From Candidatus Saccharimonadota bacterium (GTDB taxonomy: Bacteria; Patescibacteriota; Saccharimonadia; Saccharimonadales; UBA10212), in assembly GCA_016187125.1 (NCBI GenBank), contig JACPKF010000005.1:1-32863 (forward strand): 32,863 nucleotides of DNA. Reading direction: 5' to 3'. The notes beneath the pieces are model-generated. The model saw only the letters and a program-made list of their open reading frames with translations. It had not been told where the DNA came from and ran no database searches. Below, piece after piece: positions 28,777-32,863 of this stretch (positions are counted from its first letter, which is position 1; each line of letters opens with the position of its first letter). A program made the translations under genes and the position numbers.

Positions 28777-28805
28777 ATGGTATCACCTCATTGCGGTAGT
28801 GTCAA
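28777..28805 (-). promoter_or_regulatory. Putative sigma70-type promoter for the KGG gene
   Basis: Minus-strand TTGACA (28805-28800), 17-bp spacer, TACCAT (28782-28777). Confidence 0.5.
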
Positions 28806-28818
28806 GCAATCATGGCGA

Positions 28819-28947
28819 CCTGAATCTCAAAACATAATTTATTAGACAATATTTTTGCCGTTTACAAGTTTACAAGGAGGCTCCTTGTAAACAACGGATA
28901 AGTCGATCCTTAACTTTACACATTGACTGGGGGTTTTGAGATTCAGG
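28819..28947. repeat. 129-bp element bounded by 15-bp perfect inverted repeats with a nested 11-bp hairpin
   Basis: CCTGAATCTCAAAAC (28819-28833) / GTTTTGAGATTCAGG (28933-28947); inner GTTTACAAGGA-GGC-TCCTTGTAAAC (28868-28892). Confidence 0.8.
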
Positions 28948-29006
28948 GCTCGTGGCTGTTCTTGGCCTCGTTTATAATTTCAAAATGTAAAATATACAAT
29001 TTATTA

Positions 29007-29034
29007 CAAAAAGTGCGCGATCGCACACTTTTTG
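29007..29034. repeat. Inverted repeat CAAAAAGTG-CGCGATCGCA-CACTTTTTG
   Basis: 9-bp arms around a GCGATCGC palindrome with one mismatch; T/A tracts on both strands. Confidence 0.75.
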
Positions 29035-29338
29035 AAATAATGCAGGTGAATCTTGTGAACATACATTAAACTAAACTGATGTTCGATGCTGACTCTGCTT
29101 TCTAACCATCAATGCTTGTACTATGCCATCGCTAATGGTATTGAGATTGTCAATCAATATAATGTATGTAGCACCTAGTCAAGACCTACGCAACACCTAT
29201 GCAGTAACAGATAACAAAGTTGTCATTTTGGCAAACTATTTAAATTAAGGAGTATCAAGCGTAGTTAGCCGTAGCAACGTTATGACCAGGCCGCAATCAA
29301 GGCTTCGCCTGAATTAGAATTGGGTGGGTTGGGTGGGT

Positions 29339-29812
29339 CTATTGGCCTGTTTGTTGTTGGTTGGCTGAAGCGTTATTACCAATATTAATTGGCGCCAACT
29401 CGATAACCTTGTCCGTGGAAGGCCGGTATAAAAAGGCTCGGCGAGCTTGACTGAATATTAAAACCTTATCGCCATTTTGGGCTTTGGCGTAAAACGGCTG
29501 GTCCTTAAGTTTGGAAACGTCACTAACTGTCGCGATTGTCGGAGTTTCGTTAGTCGGAATTTCCACCAGTCTGCCGACTTTGGCAGTCAGCTGACGAGTT
29601 TCCTCGCGGGCCGATTCTTGCGGATTAGATAAGCGCTTAACCTCATTTTGGGAGTGAACGTATTTATAAACCAGGAAACCGCTCAAAACAACCAGAGCTA
29701 TAATGACTAGCCTAACTAGAATCTGCCGCCAAGTCAGCTTGGCTAGATTGTTTTTTAGTTTAGCTGGCCTGCTCAGTTCGCTTTCTGCCGGATCTTTAGG
29801 CGTGGCCTTCAT
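29339..29812 (-). CDS. Single-pass membrane protein, hypothetical
   Basis: 157 aa; transmembrane segment ILVRLVIIALVVLSGFLVYKYV after a basic N-terminus. Confidence 0.75.
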   Translation of the reverse strand: MKATPKDPAESELSRPAKLKNNLAKLTWRQILVRLVIIALVVLSGFLVYKYVHSQNEVKRLSNPQESAREETRQLTAKVGRLVEIPTNETPTIATVSDVSKLKDQPFYAKAQNGDKVLIFSQARRAFLYRPSTDKVIELAPINIGNNASANQQQTGQ

Positions 29813-29928
29813 TGAGTGTATCCCTCCTGATTAATTAGTAACGCTCCAAAATCTACTTAAGCTTAAGTTTAGTAGATTATGCACTATTAATGCAAGTCCA
29901 GTAATCGCTAGACAAGGCTCAGGCTTCA

Positions 29929-32863
29929 TTATTGTGATATCCAATAAGAGTAAACATATGGCGTGGAATCCAGCGGTGCCGTGTTGGACTTGATCTCAAA
30001 GGCCTGAGTATCCGAGTTGTAGTAATACTGCAGGGCCGCGGCCTTATCGTTAGCCGGAGTTAAAATTATTCTTGGCGCTTTAGCGTATGGCAGGTGGAAT
30101 GCCAGCCGCACAAGGCTACCAATCTGGCTACCAGCACCGCTGTTCAGGGTCACGGTGCCGGATTGGTCATTGCCATCGACACTGGCTGTGGCACCAGCGC
30201 CGGCACCAGCAGAAGCCGTAATAATCGGCTGTTCGCCGGTGGTAATAACGTGGCCGCCCAGGGTTACGCTGCCCTGGAAGACGGCGTTACCAGCTACGGT
30301 TATAGTACCCTTAAAGCTGGCGTTGCTGCTAACTGATAATTGGTTGGCCTTCAGCTCGCCGTTAACAACCAGGTTGGTAACCACCGGATCGCCGCCTTGC
30401 CAATCTGCAGTGGTACTGCCTGTCCCGCCGTAATAAGACATATTGATTAACACCGAAATGTCTCCCTTACTGCCACTAAAAGATTCCAAAGCCTTGCCGA
30501 TAGTCGGCCCAGCCGTAGTCGCTTTCATGGCGTAGCCGGGTGTTGAGGAACTAGTTAAGTAATCGCCGGGATGGATGGCGCCATTTTCGTCTGTTACTTT
30601 AACCGGTATACGGCCGGCTAGAGCCATAGGCAGCAGGTGGGGGTGAAGGCTGTCGGTTTTAGCGTCGGAATTTAGAGTAACTCCAGGGTTGGTAGAGATA
30701 ACGCCAACAACTGAGGCTTGGTAAGCAGATGAGGTAGGCAAGACAGCCAGGCTGTTGCCGTCGTTAGCCGGTGTGACCAACGTGCCGGGTTCCAGCGGCT
30801 GGGAAGAAATATAGTTTTCAGCCATGTCGGCCGCCTGGACGGTGGTATTAGTGGCATAGATAGTTCCAGAAACCGTGCCGGCGCAGTTCCCGGTGGCACT
30901 GCTGACACACAGCGAACCGACAACTTTCAGCGTGCTAGTGGAGGCTGTATCGCCAATGCCAACATTTCCCCCGAAATAGGAAGGCGTGGAGGCTTCGGTA
31001 TAGACGGCGTAATTTAACGCCGAGCCGGAAGTCAGTGAAGTGACATATACGCCATAATTGTTGGTCAACAATCCCGCTGGAGAACCGGTTTTAGCCGGAT
31101 TATTTATTTTCACTCCGTAGAAATTGGTATAGGAAGAATTTGCGCCTAGTGTAGACGTCAAGGTGAATCCAGAGATGTTCGTTCCCGTGCCCGTGCTCGT
31201 CGGCTGAGCGACTATAATCGAATAGTCGCTTGAAGCAGCGGTATGAGTGCCAGCAATATTTATATCCTTACCAGACGGAGAGTTACCTTTTATCAATAGT
31301 TCCTGCGCCCCAATTCTACCTTTGGCTCCAGAAGTTATAGTCGCTGGGTCGCCGACGATAAAGCCACCCTGTTTTTCAACCGATACCAGTACGTTGCTTG
31401 ATGAGTCCAGCCAGTTAGTCAAATTCCCCGTTTGAGAAGCAGCAGCTTTAACCACCAGGGGTACAGTGGCAACTACGGTATTTGTCAAGATAGCATTTGC
31501 GGCATTCACGGTAGCAAAGGTAGACACTCCGGCTTTAGTGACCTGCCAAGTAGACGAAGTACCTAAAATATCAACTCCTGTACCAGAGTTAGAGATAGCC
31601 AGCACCGCCCCAGAAGCCGAGGCATAGGTCTGGGTTAAGGATAGGATGTTGGCTGAGTCAGTACAGCTACCAGCCGTAACTGTACAGTTGGAAGTCAGGG
31701 CGGCTACGGCTCCTGTGGTAGTTAAGGCTCCACCGGTGTTGGTGGTTAAACCTCGGTTGAGGTTCAGCAGGTTGCCTGAGTTGGCGACGGTGGTGGTATA
31801 GGTAGCGGTATGGTCAATATTGAACAATTTGCCCGATGACTGAGTGGTAGAAGTTGAGGCAATGGAGCCTAGAGTTCCAGTGGTTAATGAAGAAGAGTTA
31901 AGGTACAGACCAGTACCGGTAGTCAGGGCATTGTCAGTAAAGACAAAAGCTGAGGAAGTGGTGGCAGTGGTAGCTACAGATGAAGCAAAAGTCTGTGAGC
32001 CAGTGCCAGAGGTTAGGTTAAGAGCTGTGGCTCCAGTAGAGTTACCAATGGTAATGGTCTTGGCGTTAGAGCCGTTGCCCAGGTTAACATCACCAGTAGT
32101 ACCTGAATCTAGAGTTAGGGCACTGCTGGTGGTAGTTTTAATGGTTAAGGCGCCACTATCGACTATGTTGTTAGTCGTAAAAGTTTGGGAGCCAATAGCG
32201 GTAGCAGTGACGAAAGTAGCTACGCCGGCTTTAGTAACTTGCCAAGTAGATGAAGTACCTAAAATATCAACCCCTGCGCCAGAGTTGGAAATAGCCAAAA
32301 CGGCACCTGAAGCACTGGCGTAAGATTGGGTCAGTGACAGTACGTTGGCGGTATGAGTTAAGGTTCCAGCACTTTGAGTGCCGCTGTCGGAAAAAGTAAC
32401 CAAGGCTCCAGAAATAGTATGAGTATTGCCAGCGTTACTCATTGTAATAGAGCGCGATACATCTAGAGCATTACCGGTAGACTCAAGCCCTACTCCGCCA
32501 CTGAACGTCTGAGAATAAGCAATATTGGCTATATCTCCAGTAAAGGCGGTGGAGCCGCCCGTGCCGGTTTTACTTAAACTCAACAGTTTACCAGAACTAG
32601 CGGAATTGGAACTTGAAAAAATCAACATACCTGTTCCAGATGTTAAACCAGCCAAACCCAGCTGATAGCCAGTCGAGCCGGCCGCGGCGCTCGTATGAGT
32701 GACGTTGCCAGTGGTATTGATGGTCAGCGACGTAGCCGATCGGCCAATGGCTACAGAGGCAGCATTGCTACCGCCAATGGCGATGGCCCCGCCGGTAGTA
32801 CCGGAGCCAGAGTCAATGGTCACTCCGCCGCCGACTTGGGTACCGCCAGTGGCATCGCCGCCC
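29929..32863 (-). CDS. Very large repetitive Ser/Thr/Gly-rich surface or fibre-like protein, 5' end outside the window
   Basis: Frame stays open upstream of the called GTG (GGDATGGTQVGGGVTIDSGSG), so it is truncated; repeated LSLTQxYASASGAVLAISNSGxGVDILGTSSTWQVTKAGV; C-terminal AADMAENYISSQPLEPGTLV region. Confidence 0.85.
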   Translation of the reverse strand, partial: GGDATGGTQVGGGVTIDSGSGTTGGAIAIGGSNAASVAIGRSATSLTINTTGNVTHTSAAAGSTGYQLGLAGLTSGTGMLIFSSSNSASSGKLLSLSKTGTGGSTAFTGDIANIAYSQTFSGGVGLESTGNALDVSRSITMSNAGNTHTISGALVTFSDSGTQSAGTLTHTANVLSLTQSYASASGAVLAISNSGAGVDILGTSSTWQVTKAGVATFVTATAIGSQTFTTNNIVDSGALTIKTTTSSALTLDSGTTGDVNLGNGSNAKTITIGNSTGATALNLTSGTGSQTFASSVATTATTSSAFVFTDNALTTGTGLYLNSSSLTTGTLGSIASTSTTQSSGKLFNIDHTATYTTTVANSGNLLNLNRGLTTNTGGALTTTGAVAALTSNCTVTAGSCTDSANILSLTQTYASASGAVLAISNSGTGVDILGTSSTWQVTKAGVSTFATVNAANAILTNTVVATVPLVVKAAASQTGNLTNWLDSSSNVLVSVEKQGGFIVGDPATITSGAKGRIGAQELLIKGNSPSGKDINIAGTHTAASSDYSIIVAQPTSTGTGTNISGFTLTSTLGANSSYTNFYGVKINNPAKTGSPAGLLTNNYGVYVTSLTSGSALNYAVYTEASTPSYFGGNVGIGDTASTSTLKVVGSLCVSSATGNCAGTVSGTIYATNTTVQAADMAENYISSQPLEPGTLVTPANDGNSLAVLPTSSAYQASVVGVISTNPGVTLNSDAKTDSLHPHLLPMALAGRIPVKVTDENGAIHPGDYLTSSSTPGYAMKATTAGPTIGKALESFSGSKGDISVLINMSYYGGTGSTTADWQGGDPVVTNLVVNGELKANQLSVSSNASFKGTITVAGNAVFQGSVTLGGHVITTGEQPIITASAGAGAGATASVDGNDQSGTVTLNSGAGSQIGSLVRLAFHLPYAKAPRIILTPANDKAAALQYYYNSDTQAFEIKSNTAPLDSTPYVYSYWISQ

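Noticed and set aside
31844-32323. 159-aa plus-strand ORF
   Set aside because: Antisense to the repetitive surface protein frame; composition is a reverse-strand artefact of the repeats.

Overview
The window looks like a chromosomal segment from a Patescibacteria/CPR-type bacterium, possibly Saccharibacteria-like. That placement is an inference from small core genes, an IleS2-like isoleucyl-tRNA synthetase, a B12-type ribonucleotide reductase and the style of the surface proteins. Most of the window is housekeeping: ileS, nrdJ, nrdR, ftsZ, ftsA, map, adk, yqeY-like, rpsU, priA, def, fmt, infB and rpsA. Other genes include a VapBC-like toxin-antitoxin pair, a ROK protein, a small HExxH metalloprotein, a four-helix-bundle (S23-type) protein, a KGG-type basic protein and large low-complexity surface proteins. 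I saw no CRISPR array, rRNA, recognisable tRNA, transposase or phage module. The unusual content is non-coding: (1) a related leader element upstream of rpsA and the KGG gene, with a similar hairpin upstream of nrdJ; (2) a ~430-nt intergenic region between nrdJ and a thioredoxin-like gene, closed by a perfect 16-bp long-range inverted repeat whose left arm can also form a local hairpin; (3) dispersed palindromes (TCCGCC-N-GGCGGA and CCTTCGACT..GCTCAGG families), several sitting in frame inside genes, plus a two-copy mosaic element in which one copy carries a 72-bp nested insertion; (4) many intergenic spacers built from degenerate reiterated short words, with a different word family in different spacers; (5) a 129-bp element with 15-bp terminal inverted repeats. 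All calls come from reading the sequence; no searches or folding programs were run.
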